DNA of 64,000 bases from Candidatus Tisiphia endosymbiont of Sialis lutaria (GTDB lineage Bacteria; Pseudomonadota; Alphaproteobacteria; Rickettsiales; Rickettsiaceae). The first letter of the stretch is position 1. Each line of letters begins with the position of its first letter. The notes below the pieces were generated by a model. The model was not told where the DNA came from. It made no database searches and worked only from the letters and a program-made list of their open reading frames with translations. This document shows positions 45,682-53,997 of this stretch, one piece after another. The DNA is taken from contig NZ_OZ032153.1 of assembly GCF_964026535.1 (NCBI RefSeq), positions 682,001 through 746,000 on the forward strand, given 5' to 3'. Made by a program: the position numbers and the translations under genes.

Positions 45682-45702
45682 ATTGCTAACATGGTTAGAA
45701 TG

Positions 45703-46028
45703 AATCTAAGAAGTAGAGTATAATAAAATTTTGAGAGATTTAAAATATTAGGTTATTATGAAAATATATGATCAAACCCTTTCTGGGTTAGCTATGTATT
45801 ATAAAAAAGCTAGCAATATATGGACTGAAATTGTTAGCGTATTGGACTACAGCTTTGGGTGAAATACTCTATCGCCTTGTTTGTTGCCCTTTTATTATCG
45901 TATAGCTAACCCAGAAAGGATTTAATCATAACAGTTCTATTTCTTGATAGTTTCTTTTTAGAGTCTATATCCAGAATAACCTATATTTCAAATATTTCAA
46001 AGTTTTATTATACTCTACTTCTTGGATT
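45703..46028. repeat. 326 bp MITE-like inverted-repeat element
   Basis: Terminal arms of about 33 bp with few mismatches: AATCTAAGAAGTAGAGTATA at 45703 and the complement of AATCCAAGAAGTAGAGTATA ending at 46028. A second internal inverted pair is ACCCTTTCTGGGTTAGCTAT (45778) and ATAGCTAACCCAGAAAGG. A 34-codon frame (45758-45862; MKIYDQTLSGLAMYYKKASN...) lies inside, perhaps the remnant of a transposase start. It separates the two tail tube genes. No other copy in this window. Confidence 0.7.
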
Positions 46029-46069
46029 AATTATGTTATTTATGTCTAACATAATTTGATTTTTAAATA

Positions 46070-46639
46070 TTACACTTCGCCGGAATTAATCAGATTATAA
46101 TCAACCGCGTAAATCCTTCTTGTTTCTTCTAGTTTGATTAAATATTGTTTCTTTAGTCCATCAGCAAACAAACTATCTGAATACATAGCAAATGATACTT
46201 GTGAGGCTAACGATAAAGCCGCTAATAACTTAAAGCTAGCAGGCACTTGTTGCCAAATAGTCGTATCGTTATTTAGTAAATTATCAACAATATTTCTGCT
46301 GTAGTAAAACAGCGAGGTAAGTTTACCGCCCTTAAAGTAAATCTTACCTGCCTCCGTATAAAATTGTAGATTAGACGGTACTATTACTGCACATTTAATA
46401 CAATCGTCAATATCTGGTATTTCGGTGAAGTTATGTCTATTAGCTTTGTTAGCTTCAATATTATCAACTCTCCGTAAAGCAAATGACCATTTAACCATTA
46501 ATATAGTATCTTCAATAGCAGGGTTAACAAATTCCTCACATAATTCCTCGGCTTTTGATACTCTAACACCACCAATGCTACTAATACTAACATTTGATCC
46601 AAGTAACACTACTGCCTTCTTGATAATTTCATATTTCAC
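46070..46639 (-). CDS. Podovirus tail tubular protein A-like (adaptor)
   Basis: 189 aa. The N-terminal pattern IIKKAVVLLGSNVSISSIGG, then AEELCEEFVNPAIEDTILMV and KWSFALRRV, follows the gp11 adaptor plan (A...LG..PI.S...... A..C...Y...R...L....W.FA). That protein links portal to nozzle in T7-like virions. It precedes the tail tube B gene as in T7-like phages. By-eye family call, supported by order. Confidence 0.68.
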   Translation of the reverse strand: MKYEIIKKAVVLLGSNVSISSIGGVRVSKAEELCEEFVNPAIEDTILMVKWSFALRRVDNIEANKANRHNFTEIPDIDDCIKCAVIVPSNLQFYTEAGKIYFKGGKLTSLFYYSRNIVDNLLNNDTTIWQQVPASFKLLAALSLASQVSFAMYSDSLFADGLKKQYLIKLEETRRIYAVDYNLINSGEV

Positions 46640-46698
46640 AATTACACTCAGCTACAAATAATACAAATTTTTCATGCATAAATTTTGTAGTTAGACAT

Positions 46699-47016
46699 CT
46701 ACGCCTCACCACCACCGCCGACTGGTCTTCTTGCAACAGCCGTTTGTGGCATAGCTAAATTATTATTAGCAATTACTGTTAAATCATTATCTTCAATATT
46801 CTCTGTATTATCACTATTCCGACATTGATTGCCAAACATCTGCCATGGCATTGTTATGCTATGCACACCTCTTTTGTAATGCACCGTCTCTATTGCTTTC
46901 CATAATTCACCATGATGATTGTTACGATCGTAATTCTCTAAACATTTAATTACTACTACTGCTTGTTCATTATCACGGCTAGCTAAAGGCTTCACTGTAA
47001 TATAACACCTTGGCAT
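46699..47016 (-). CDS. Small unrecognised phage head-region protein
   Basis: 105 aa overlapping the capsid gene stop by 38 bp. MPRCYITVKPLASRDNEQAV, a basic middle (RNNHHGELWKAIETVHYKRG) and a Gly-rich tail ending RRPVGGGGEA. It lies between capsid and tail adaptor, where podoviruses often carry a small head-completion or decoration gene. No motif recognised. Confidence 0.5.
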   Translation of the reverse strand: MPRCYITVKPLASRDNEQAVVVIKCLENYDRNNHHGELWKAIETVHYKRGVHSITMPWQMFGNQCRNSDNTENIEDNDLTVIANNNLAMPQTAVARRPVGGGGEA

Positions 47017-47962
47017 AATGATATTGTACTAGCTCTTCAATGCCCTTCTTGTTAGAACCACTGACCGTGTTAAATCTTATAGCTCCTTCATTAAAGGCAT
47101 AGCAATCCCTAACAGCATATCTAGATTGATTCCCCTCCCCAGTATTATCATATATACCACCCAGCATCTCGCTAGTAATAAAGGTAAATCCTAAGAAACT
47201 ATTAACTTCACCACTTACTAAAGCTCTAACGTTATTATAGTCATAATTAGTAATTTGCGGGTCACGTAACAAGTCTGAGATTTGGTTACTTGAACACAGC
47301 AAGTATAATTTATCATACATACCAAAAGAGCGTTTTTTTAAGATATGATGAGCTTTTATTAATTTATCAACAGTTAGCCCGGCTCTTTTCGAGTCAATGA
47401 CCCCTTTATTAGCAGCAACCGCAACTTGAGCATTTAAGGTAAAATTAGTATCAGTAACCTTAATTCCTACTGGTACCACATTATTAGCTACGTCGAAGTT
47501 AATTACATTGCTACCTGTCCTTCCTGCTCGAACTGGACTAGCAAAAGCACTAATAATTACTCTATCTTGTTGTCTACCCATAGCCCAACCTGCCATTTTA
47601 GGAAAATGTGAAGTGGGATCGGTTAGTAGGTTCAACTTATCATTTCTATCCATAGTAGCGTTCCAATGATAGGCAGAAGCAGTCAAAAACCGTCTTGAAA
47701 TAGTTGGTATCTTAAATTCTATTTGTTCTAATCTACCAGGGTCTCCAGCATCAGTATAATGTCCATGTAAATGATCTTCAGGATCAATTGCCCGTCGATT
47801 CCTACTCTCGACCTCATGGGTAGTCATTGACTCAAAACTAATTACCTCTGTATCCTGCGTACCATTAGTAACGCATTTTCGTAGTTTAGAGCCTTCTTGC
47901 TGAGTAATTAAGCTGATATTTTTGGCAAATTGTTCTTTAAGACCGTCTGTTATTTGTTCCAT
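46979..47962 (-). CDS. Phage major capsid protein
   Basis: 327 aa. N-terminal ITDGLKEQFAKNISLITQQE, then FESMTTHEVESRNRRAIDPE and TISRRFLTASAYHWNATMDR, DPTSHFPKMAGWAMGRQQDR, and late FLGFTFITSEMLGGIYDNTG match the phage_capsid_2-like family found with T7/BPP-1-type portals. It follows a scaffold gene directly upstream. The protein looks intact. HK97-type fold assumed from family. About 230 bp of non-coding DNA with a small repeat separates it from the scaffold. Confidence 0.78.
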   Translation of the reverse strand: MEQITDGLKEQFAKNISLITQQEGSKLRKCVTNGTQDTEVISFESMTTHEVESRNRRAIDPEDHLHGHYTDAGDPGRLEQIEFKIPTISRRFLTASAYHWNATMDRNDKLNLLTDPTSHFPKMAGWAMGRQQDRVIISAFASPVRAGRTGSNVINFDVANNVVPVGIKVTDTNFTLNAQVAVAANKGVIDSKRAGLTVDKLIKAHHILKKRSFGMYDKLYLLCSSNQISDLLRDPQITNYDYNNVRALVSGEVNSFLGFTFITSEMLGGIYDNTGEGNQSRYAVRDCYAFNEGAIRFNTVSGSNKKGIEELVQYHYAKVLYYSEAFS

Positions 47963-48190
47963 ATTTCCTCCTCAAATAATCTATCAATATTTAAAGTGCG
48001 ATATCATACATACTCGAATAAAAAAACTTAAGGTGTTCGTTGTCTGCTACGCAGCTAACGACCTTTCGGGTATATATGCTATTAGTGGCTCTTTTATGAT
48101 TAGGTTATTGCGAAGTTGCAGCCTTAAAATGAGTTGTCACCTACTTCATGACTTTAATGATTGGTTGGTTACATTAATTTATGTTATTTT

Positions 48191-48982
48191 TCATTGTTCT
48201 TTATCATAAGCGATTTTATATAATTGTTGCATACGTTTAACAGCTTGCTCATGTCCCGTATGGTCTTTAGTCTTTAATTTTACCACAAACTCGGGGTCAG
48301 AATCAAGTTTATCTATCTCTGACAATGCCGCCTCTCGGTTGTTAATGCCAGGTAGCTCTTTACCAGTTACTAACGAGTCAGATTTTAAAGTTTCACCGAC
48401 TCGTACTAATAAATCTACTAAAGCTGGTGCGTAATGCGAATCTTCAATTAATCCAGCCAATTCCTTAGTACCAAACTTAGATAAGGCTGCCTGCATCACT
48501 GTCATTTTATTATCAAAGGCATTACCATAAGTATTTTTCAGCCAATCAATGTGAGAGTGACGTGTTTGCTCAATAGCATTTTGTTGCTGTTTCTGCAAAT
48601 CCTGCGAAAAACCATACAGTGAATTAAGCAGTTTCTCACCTTGTCTTTTAGATAATCCGCTTTGGTAAAACATATCCTCATAACGGGTTAAATACTCTTC
48701 ATCTTCCTTGGAGCGTTTATCAGTATATTTCTTATCTTCAGGCAATCCAAGCCGACAATAGAATTTATGCCATTCTTCATCAGAGCTGTCATCTTTTGGC
48801 ACAGCGACTCGCTGATTTAAGCTCTTCTCTGCTTCCAAATAGCTCTGAGCTAAAGATGAGATATCCTTGAATTTACTAAGTGACTCAGACTTACGCATTT
48901 CCTCAGGCATGTTAGCTAACCAGTCATTACCAGAGGAAGTGGGGCTAGTTTCATAGTTATTGGCAATTAGTTCTTTACTCAT
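48191..48982 (-). CDS. Phage scaffold-like protein
   Basis: 263 aa, acidic and helical. NDWLANMPEEMRKSESLSKF at the N-terminus, then LAQSYLEAEKSLNQRVAVPK, DEEWHKFYCRLGLPEDKKYT is a very typical head-scaffold opening in phages of alphaproteobacteria (W..L...lR....L.kfkd...LAkSYv.aEk.iG...vp...). Position immediately before the capsid gene agrees. It starts four bases after an Rpn-type gene that seems to have been inserted upstream. Confidence 0.8.
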   Translation of the reverse strand: MSKELIANNYETSPTSSGNDWLANMPEEMRKSESLSKFKDISSLAQSYLEAEKSLNQRVAVPKDDSSDEEWHKFYCRLGLPEDKKYTDKRSKEDEEYLTRYEDMFYQSGLSKRQGEKLLNSLYGFSQDLQKQQQNAIEQTRHSHIDWLKNTYGNAFDNKMTVMQAALSKFGTKELAGLIEDSHYAPALVDLLVRVGETLKSDSLVTGKELPGINNREAALSEIDKLDSDPEFVVKLKTKDHTGHEQAVKRMQQLYKIAYDKEQ

Positions 48983-48986
48983 CTGC

Positions 48987-49922
48987 TTATTCTTCTTTCA
49001 ATGTTTCCATTTCTTCTTTTAACTTCTCTATTTCTTCAAGGGTTAGCCCGGTAAATTCAATGATTTCATCTATTGGCTTTCTTTTAGCCAACATTTTTTT
49101 TGCCATGACTATAGCGTTTTCTTTAATACCTTCAGCTTTTCCTTCAGCTTTACCTCTAGCTTCAGCATCTTCAATTTTTTGCTGCTCTACCGCTAAATTA
49201 TCAAGACGGGCTTTAGTTATTTCCTCATAAGTATTAAGTTCTGCTTCTGACCAGCTAGCTTGGTCTACAGCCTCAAAGGCTCTCCTAATAATTTTATCCT
49301 TACCTATTAAATGCTCTATATCTGTTAAGGTTAATGTACTATCCCCTGCATGCTTAAAAAAGTACATCCACTTCTCTTCAATAGTTTCCAGCTCATTAAT
49401 AGTTTTATTAAATTTCTCGAGTTCTAAAAAAACAAAATGAAAATCTTTTAAATCATTGGCATAGCTCTCTGTATCTAAAAGACAATGTTTTGATTTCCAA
49501 TGTTTTTTATCGTCAAACATCACAAAATCTGCTATTGCTAAAAATATTACTCCTTTTAATTTAGCGTATACTGCCAACTTTTTATGGTTTTCATCTTCTT
49601 TGAGTATTTGCTTAGAATATGCTTTAGCAGCATAATATTGAGCTCTTTTCTCAAATCCTTTATGTTCACTTACCTGCATCTCTACTATGAATTGATTACC
49701 ATGTTGATCTTTGCATAACACATCAACTATAGACTTTCTGTAAATAGCAATATCAGGGTCTTGGATAGTTGGTAAAAATACCACATTAGTTATTTTGTCA
49801 CTACCTTCAAATTTTAGGACATCATTTAAAAAATGAACAAGTATATCTTTATTCTTTTCAGTACCAAATATTTGGCGAAAACAAAAATCATTTTTAGGGT
49901 CAAGAAATTTTGATAAAAACAT
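48987..49922 (-). CDS. Rpn-family PD-(D/E)XK nuclease / putative transposase
   Basis: 311 aa. LDPKNDFCFRQIFGTEKNKD at the N-terminus, then IVDVLCKDQHGNQFIVEMQV with the D...E-x-Q nuclease motif near residue 67-82, and FEKRAQYYAAKAYSKQ are PDDEXK_2 hallmarks. The C-terminus has a charged repeat (EARGKAEGKAEGIKE) and DEIIEFTGLTLEEIEKLKEE, common to this family. Rpn proteins nick DNA and promote RecA-independent recombination; others may be toxins. It looks complete. It interrupts the phage block between Bbp19-like and scaffold genes, so it is likely a secondary arrival. Confidence 0.87.
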   Translation of the reverse strand: MFLSKFLDPKNDFCFRQIFGTEKNKDILVHFLNDVLKFEGSDKITNVVFLPTIQDPDIAIYRKSIVDVLCKDQHGNQFIVEMQVSEHKGFEKRAQYYAAKAYSKQILKEDENHKKLAVYAKLKGVIFLAIADFVMFDDKKHWKSKHCLLDTESYANDLKDFHFVFLELEKFNKTINELETIEEKWMYFFKHAGDSTLTLTDIEHLIGKDKIIRRAFEAVDQASWSEAELNTYEEITKARLDNLAVEQQKIEDAEARGKAEGKAEGIKENAIVMAKKMLAKRKPIDEIIEFTGLTLEEIEKLKEEMETLKEE

Positions 49923-49945
49923 ATAATATAACCTCTTAATTATTA

Positions 49946-50239
49946 CTAAATGTTGCCTTTATTTATCTGGTTCATTTTAGCACCATCAATATTATTAACT
50001 CCATCATCTTCTGAAGCTTGTGAGCATATATATAGGAACAATGCTCGATGTCCTTCAAGAAAGGCAGTGTACTCACTTTCCTGCCGAACGAAATTGCTAC
50101 GATATATGCCGCTCATTTGAGCTAAATCCTCTAATATTATTTTACCATCTTCTCCACTAAAAAGCTTGCAATAAATTGATTTTAATTGCTCTTTTTTTAA
50201 TAAAGGTGATGGGGATGAGGAGTTAATTGATAGTTTCAT
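49946..50239 (-). CDS. Bbp19-like small phage protein
   Basis: 97 aa. IYCKLFSGEDGKIILEDLAQ, then YRSNFVRQESEYTAFLEGHR and ALFLYICSQA, follow the Bbp19-like pattern (F....G..vL..L........f.....e.t.f.EG.r.l.l.I). That small protein is found between portal and scaffold in BPP-1-like podoviruses. Order agrees: it starts five bases after the portal stop. Function in the virion not known to me. Confidence 0.62.
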   Translation of the reverse strand: MKLSINSSSPSPLLKKEQLKSIYCKLFSGEDGKIILEDLAQMSGIYRSNFVRQESEYTAFLEGHRALFLYICSQASEDDGVNNIDGAKMNQINKGNI

Positions 50240-50243
50240 TTGA

Positions 50244-50376
50244 TCATTGCCCTTGTATCTGTTGCTGTTGTAACTGTTGCATTTGCATCATCTTACGTTG
50301 TTGCCTGATTTGTAATACTTCTTGCTCGTTCTTGAGGATTGAGTTTGGGGAGCCTCGTAGCTCAAAAAATAGTTTA
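50244..50376 (-). pseudogene. C-terminal stub of a phage portal protein
   Basis: Too short for routine gene finding. Reading the minus strand in from the IS630 end gives KLFFELRGSPNSILKNEQEV, then LQIRQQRKMMQMQQLQQQQ and stop at 50244-50246. The form (G.P..IL...EEV..IRQQR...Q) is the usual tail of podovirus portal proteins, ending in Gln-rich sequence. The rest of the portal is not on the far side of the IS630, where a different gene on the other strand begins. The IS marks a rearrangement breakpoint. Confidence 0.65.
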
Positions 50377-51516
50377 ATACCAATTGAAATAGTTAAGGAG
50401 GTATATTATAATATGGGAATATAAACTTGAGCAGGTAGTAAAATGGCAAGAACATTAATATTACCAAAAGGTTTTCATGAGCATGATTTCATATGCCTAA
50501 TGAAAAACGAGTCGCACGGAAGAAATCGCATACGCTTATTAGCAATGCATCACCTGCAATCAGGCAAGTCATTGAAAACTGTATCGATAATAGTTGGATC
50601 GCACTGGAAAACAGTACAATCTTGGCTTAGAAGATTTAGAAACTCTAGCTTTGATGGATTATTTGAATCGCATAGGAGTGGTGCGTTTAGAAAATTCAAT
50701 AGCTTACAAGAATCTTTTTTGTCTGATAAAATAAATATGTTGAGTGAAAGTAAGACAGGTGGTTATATAACAGGAAAGGAATTACATAATATGTTATTTG
50801 AAACATATGGTATTAAATGTAGTTTAAAAACAGTTTATAACACTATACATCGACTTGGTTTTAGCTGGATTACTTCTCGTTCAGTACACCCAAAATCTAA
50901 TCAAGCAACTCAAAATACATATAAAAAAACTTCGCCAATATGCTAAAAGTATTATTACCAAAAGATATTGATTGGAGTAAGGTTGACATTTGGTCACAGG
51001 ATGAAACTTGAATTGGGCAGCAAGGTAGTTTAAGTCGCATATGGGCTAAACGTGGGAGCAGACCTAGGAAAGTAAGGCAACAACAATTTATCTCAACATA
51101 CATCTATGGAGCTGCTTGCCATGATACGGGCGAATCTTTTGCGTTAATTTTACCATATACCAATACTGATTCAATGAATAAGTTCTTAGATGAATTTTCT
51201 TTGACTATTGATTCTGGTAGGCATGTTGCATTATTAACAGATAATGCCGGGTGGCATGCAGCGAAAAAATTAATTATTCCAAGTAACATTACCTTGGTAC
51301 CGCTTCCGCCATACGCACCGGAATTAAATGCGATGGAACAAATTTGGCAGTGGAACAAAAATCACTTCCTATCTAATCAATGTTACGGTGTATACGAAGA
51401 TATCGTTGCTAATGCTTGCTATGCCTGGAATCAACTTAGTAAAAATGTAACTTTAGTAAAATCAATTATGTATAGAGAGTGGATTAATATACCGCGTTAA
51501 TTATTTCAATTGGTAT
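50377..51516 (+). mobile_element. IS630-family insertion sequence
   Basis: 1140 bp, bounded by inverted repeats ATACCAATTGAAATAGTTA (50377) and the complement of TAATTATTTCAATTGGTAT (ending 51516). TA lies at both outer edges, the IS630 target duplication. The flanks belong to unrelated genes on opposite strands. The transposase is broken, so this copy cannot move unaided. Confidence 0.88.
50443..51500 (+). pseudogene. IS630 transposase, frameshift plus nonsense mutation
   Basis: The N-terminal frame 50443-50946 has the HTH (IVGSHWKTVQSWLRRFRNSS) and RLGFSWITSRSVHPKSNQ. At A7 (about 50927-50933) the frame shifts; many rickettsial IS630 relatives use programmed shifting here. The second frame has DIDWSKVDIWSQDET, then a TGA at 51009-51011 where CGA (Arg) is expected. 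It continues IGQQGSLSRIWAKRG, LLTDNAGWHAAKKLII (second Asp) and LPPYAPELNAMEQIWQ (Glu region). The TGA is an inactivating point mutation right after the first catalytic Asp-Glu. Confidence 0.88.
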
Positions 51517-51518
51517 TA

Positions 51519-52073
51519 CATGATAACTGTTCCAATTTAGCAATGAGAGCAATATTGATTAAAGCATTTAAAGCTGCAGGACAAGAGGCAAATATTTTTA
51601 TAGGAGATAATACTACAAAATGTAGCAACGAAACGTTAGAAGATTTAACAGAGAAAATCGAGGCTATGAAAAGTGCTGGCTACGATAAAACGGATCGTAT
51701 GATGTGTGATTACAATGAAGCTCAGCTTGCTTTAGACATAAAACGACAACAAGAAGTATTGGAAAGAGAAGGAGTATCTGTACCTATACAAGTCACAAAA
51801 GAAAAAGGTTATAAGAAATATTCTAATTGGACTCTTCAGAACAAAGCGGGTGAAGTATTAGATAATTTTACCCCTCAAGACATGAAAGGAGAACAAGCTT
51901 ATTTTTTCGAACATCCATGGTTGTGGCACAATAATAGTCATAAAGTCCCTGCAGTAACATGTACTCTTAAAGCTCTAGCAGATATGGGACATTTTGATAC
52001 TAAGGTTGACCATGAATGTATAGTAGAAACGATGGGGAGTCTATTATTTCCACTAGAAGTGGTAGTTTATTAG
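51519..52073 (+). pseudogene. Unrecognised gene, 5' end lost at IS630
   Basis: The reading frame enters from the IS right end; an internal ATG is at 51542. About 185 codons: HDNCSNLAMRAILIKAFKAA, IFIGDNTTKCSNETLEDLTE, MMCDYNEAQLALDIKRQQEV, and YFFEHPWLWHNNSHKVPAVT with a Trp/His/Pro-rich patch. No family recognised. The start is presumably removed by the IS. It may still be translated from the internal ATG. Confidence 0.45.
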
Positions 52074-52084
52074 CAGAGTCTATT

Positions 52085-52490
52085 GTCATTCCCACGTAAG
52101 CGGGAATCTAGACCCCGCAACTGTTGAAAGTTAGAAGGTAAAGCGGGTTTTAGATAGGTTTTCTGTCATTGCGAGACCACGCAAGTAGGTCGTGGCAATC
52201 CATCTTTGGTTGCTTTTGTGGATTGCTTAGTCGACCTACGGTCTTTCTCGCTAATAGACGTTGACCACATACGACTTTTAAACTATCCGGTCTAAAACCG
52301 CTTCCTCTTCTAACTTTCAACAGTTGTGATCTAGACCCCGCACCGAAGCAGGGGTGACATTTGTCTTCTTTTTATGGATTGCCACGCCACCTACGGTGGC
52401 TCGCAATGACGCCAATTATTTTTTTGCAACTTTTAAACTGCCATGATTACCTCTAAAACCTGCATCCTCTTCTAATTTTAACAATTGTGC
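52085..52490. repeat. Repeat cluster: nested palindrome (inverted twin of 21877-22087)
   Basis: A gene-free stretch made of repeats. Element D piece GTCATTCCCACGTAAGCGGG at 52085. The nested palindrome spans 52118-52327, with outer arms CAACTGTTGAAAGTTAGAAG and its return, and inner unit 52165-52260 (GTCATTGCGAGACCACGCAA ... GACCTACGGTCTTTCTCGC). It is the reverse orientation of the 21.9 kb copy. A D fragment and a half C unit (TGGATTGCCACGCCACCTAC) follow, then a decayed outer arm near 52428-52488. Confidence 0.8.
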
Positions 52491-52493
52491 CTA

Positions 52494-53765
52494 TTACCTT
52501 TCCCGTCCTGTGCTTTGGGCTTTGTTATTGCTATTTCCAAGAGCTATTTTCATAGCATTACCAATTTGCACTAGTGTGGATAGCGGTTTTAAAGTAGTTT
52601 TTAATGATGTCATATCTTGTAAAAAATGTGCAGGAAGGATATTTTTTGTTTTATCTTTAACTAAATTTACAAAAGTTGAAACGATTTTTTCTCTGTTTGG
52701 TGTTAATTTGACTGCTTCTTGTATTTGAGATGTGATAGTAAATATATTTTTTGTTGCTTTATAACAACAATCTAATTTTTCAATGATGCTTTTATTAGGA
52801 TTTAATGTAGCGAGGAGGTTTTCTTTTATATCGGATAATTCTGGTTCGATTGAATTTTTTAGAGCTTTCTCTTTATTTGGCGTATATCCAAGGATTTTAC
52901 CCACGCCGTCAGATATGGCACTAATAACCCCAATTATACTACCTTTACTATAGGGAATTTCTTCAGACAAGTCAATAAGTTTTTTAAAAGAATCTTTTTC
53001 TTTTGGATCTTGTGCAACCGATTTTTTAACTTTGTTCAAAGAGTCACTATCCAACCCTAATGCCGCTACAGCTACAGGTGAAGCTCCAGTTATCTCTGAT
53101 ATTTCAGCAATTTGTTTTGCTTTGCAGCATTTTTCTTTAAGATCTGGATGCTGTTCTATTTTTACTAATTTTTCTTCAACTGTTCCTAGTTTTGCCTTCC
53201 AATTATCTACTGTCTTTGTTAGATTTTCCGTACTGAGAAAAGATTTTACCGAATCTAACAAGCCACTTCCTTTGAGTACCAAACCAACTATCGGCATTTG
53301 TATAGATATTAAAGCAATTAATAAATTTCCACAAAAATCGATAATCTTTTCTGACGCTCCAGGATACGAGGCATTTAGTTTATTTTGAAACTGTAAAATG
53401 CTTTCAAGAATGTTTATTATGTATTCAATAAAAGTACTTTCAAAAAACCACATTTCCTCTTTTGTTTGTTCTTGTTCGTCAAGATATTTATCTAAATCAT
53501 CTAAGGAGTTGCCGACTGTTTTTTTAAAAGCTTCAGCTATTTCTCGGGTTTGTTGTTGAGCATGTTGTTGATCATTCGAATCTGAATCTACAAATATGTC
53601 ATATATATAACCAGCTCTTTTCTTTATGTTTTTTAAGTTACTAGAAAACATTTTGAATGTATTCGTAGAATCAAACTTTAATTGCTGTACAGTAGAAGCA
53701 ATTGAAGGGTTTGATAAGATACTAGGTAAAGCACTTTTTGCAAGGAAAGAATATAAGTTAGGCAT
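52494..53765 (-). CDS. Unrecognised 423 aa helical protein with hydrophobic centre
   Basis: MPNLYSFLAKSALPSILSNP at the N-terminus (no signal peptide), then amphipathic helices. A hydrophobic core near residues 141-170 (FCGNLLIALISIQMPIVGLV) is followed by a second weaker one near residue 281 (GSIIGVISAISDGVGKILG). The C-terminus is charged and helical, ending NNKAQSTGRER. An amphipathic-helix protein with two buried hydrophobic hairpins could be a membrane-interacting secreted protein, but no family is recognised. It is divergent from tolC with a 232 bp spacer, in which nothing specific was found. Confidence 0.55.
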   Translation of the reverse strand: MPNLYSFLAKSALPSILSNPSIASTVQQLKFDSTNTFKMFSSNLKNIKKRAGYIYDIFVDSDSNDQQHAQQQTREIAEAFKKTVGNSLDDLDKYLDEQEQTKEEMWFFESTFIEYIINILESILQFQNKLNASYPGASEKIIDFCGNLLIALISIQMPIVGLVLKGSGLLDSVKSFLSTENLTKTVDNWKAKLGTVEEKLVKIEQHPDLKEKCCKAKQIAEISEITGASPVAVAALGLDSDSLNKVKKSVAQDPKEKDSFKKLIDLSEEIPYSKGSIIGVISAISDGVGKILGYTPNKEKALKNSIEPELSDIKENLLATLNPNKSIIEKLDCCYKATKNIFTITSQIQEAVKLTPNREKIVSTFVNLVKDKTKNILPAHFLQDMTSLKTTLKPLSTLVQIGNAMKIALGNSNNKAQSTGRER

Positions 53766-53997
53766 AATAAATTTAATTTAAATTTTTTAATTGATAATCT
53801 ACCATCTTGTTTAAAGATAATACAAATAAAAACTATAGTTTAACACTGTTATGTTGCTCTTAAGGTTAGTTTTTGATATGTTACATATTAGCTATAATAT
53901 GTTAGCTTTTGCAATAGGTCAATTTTTAGCTCAATGATAGCTTTAACTTGTTGCAGAATCTACCAATTTTTTAACATAAACATATTTAGAATCAACT

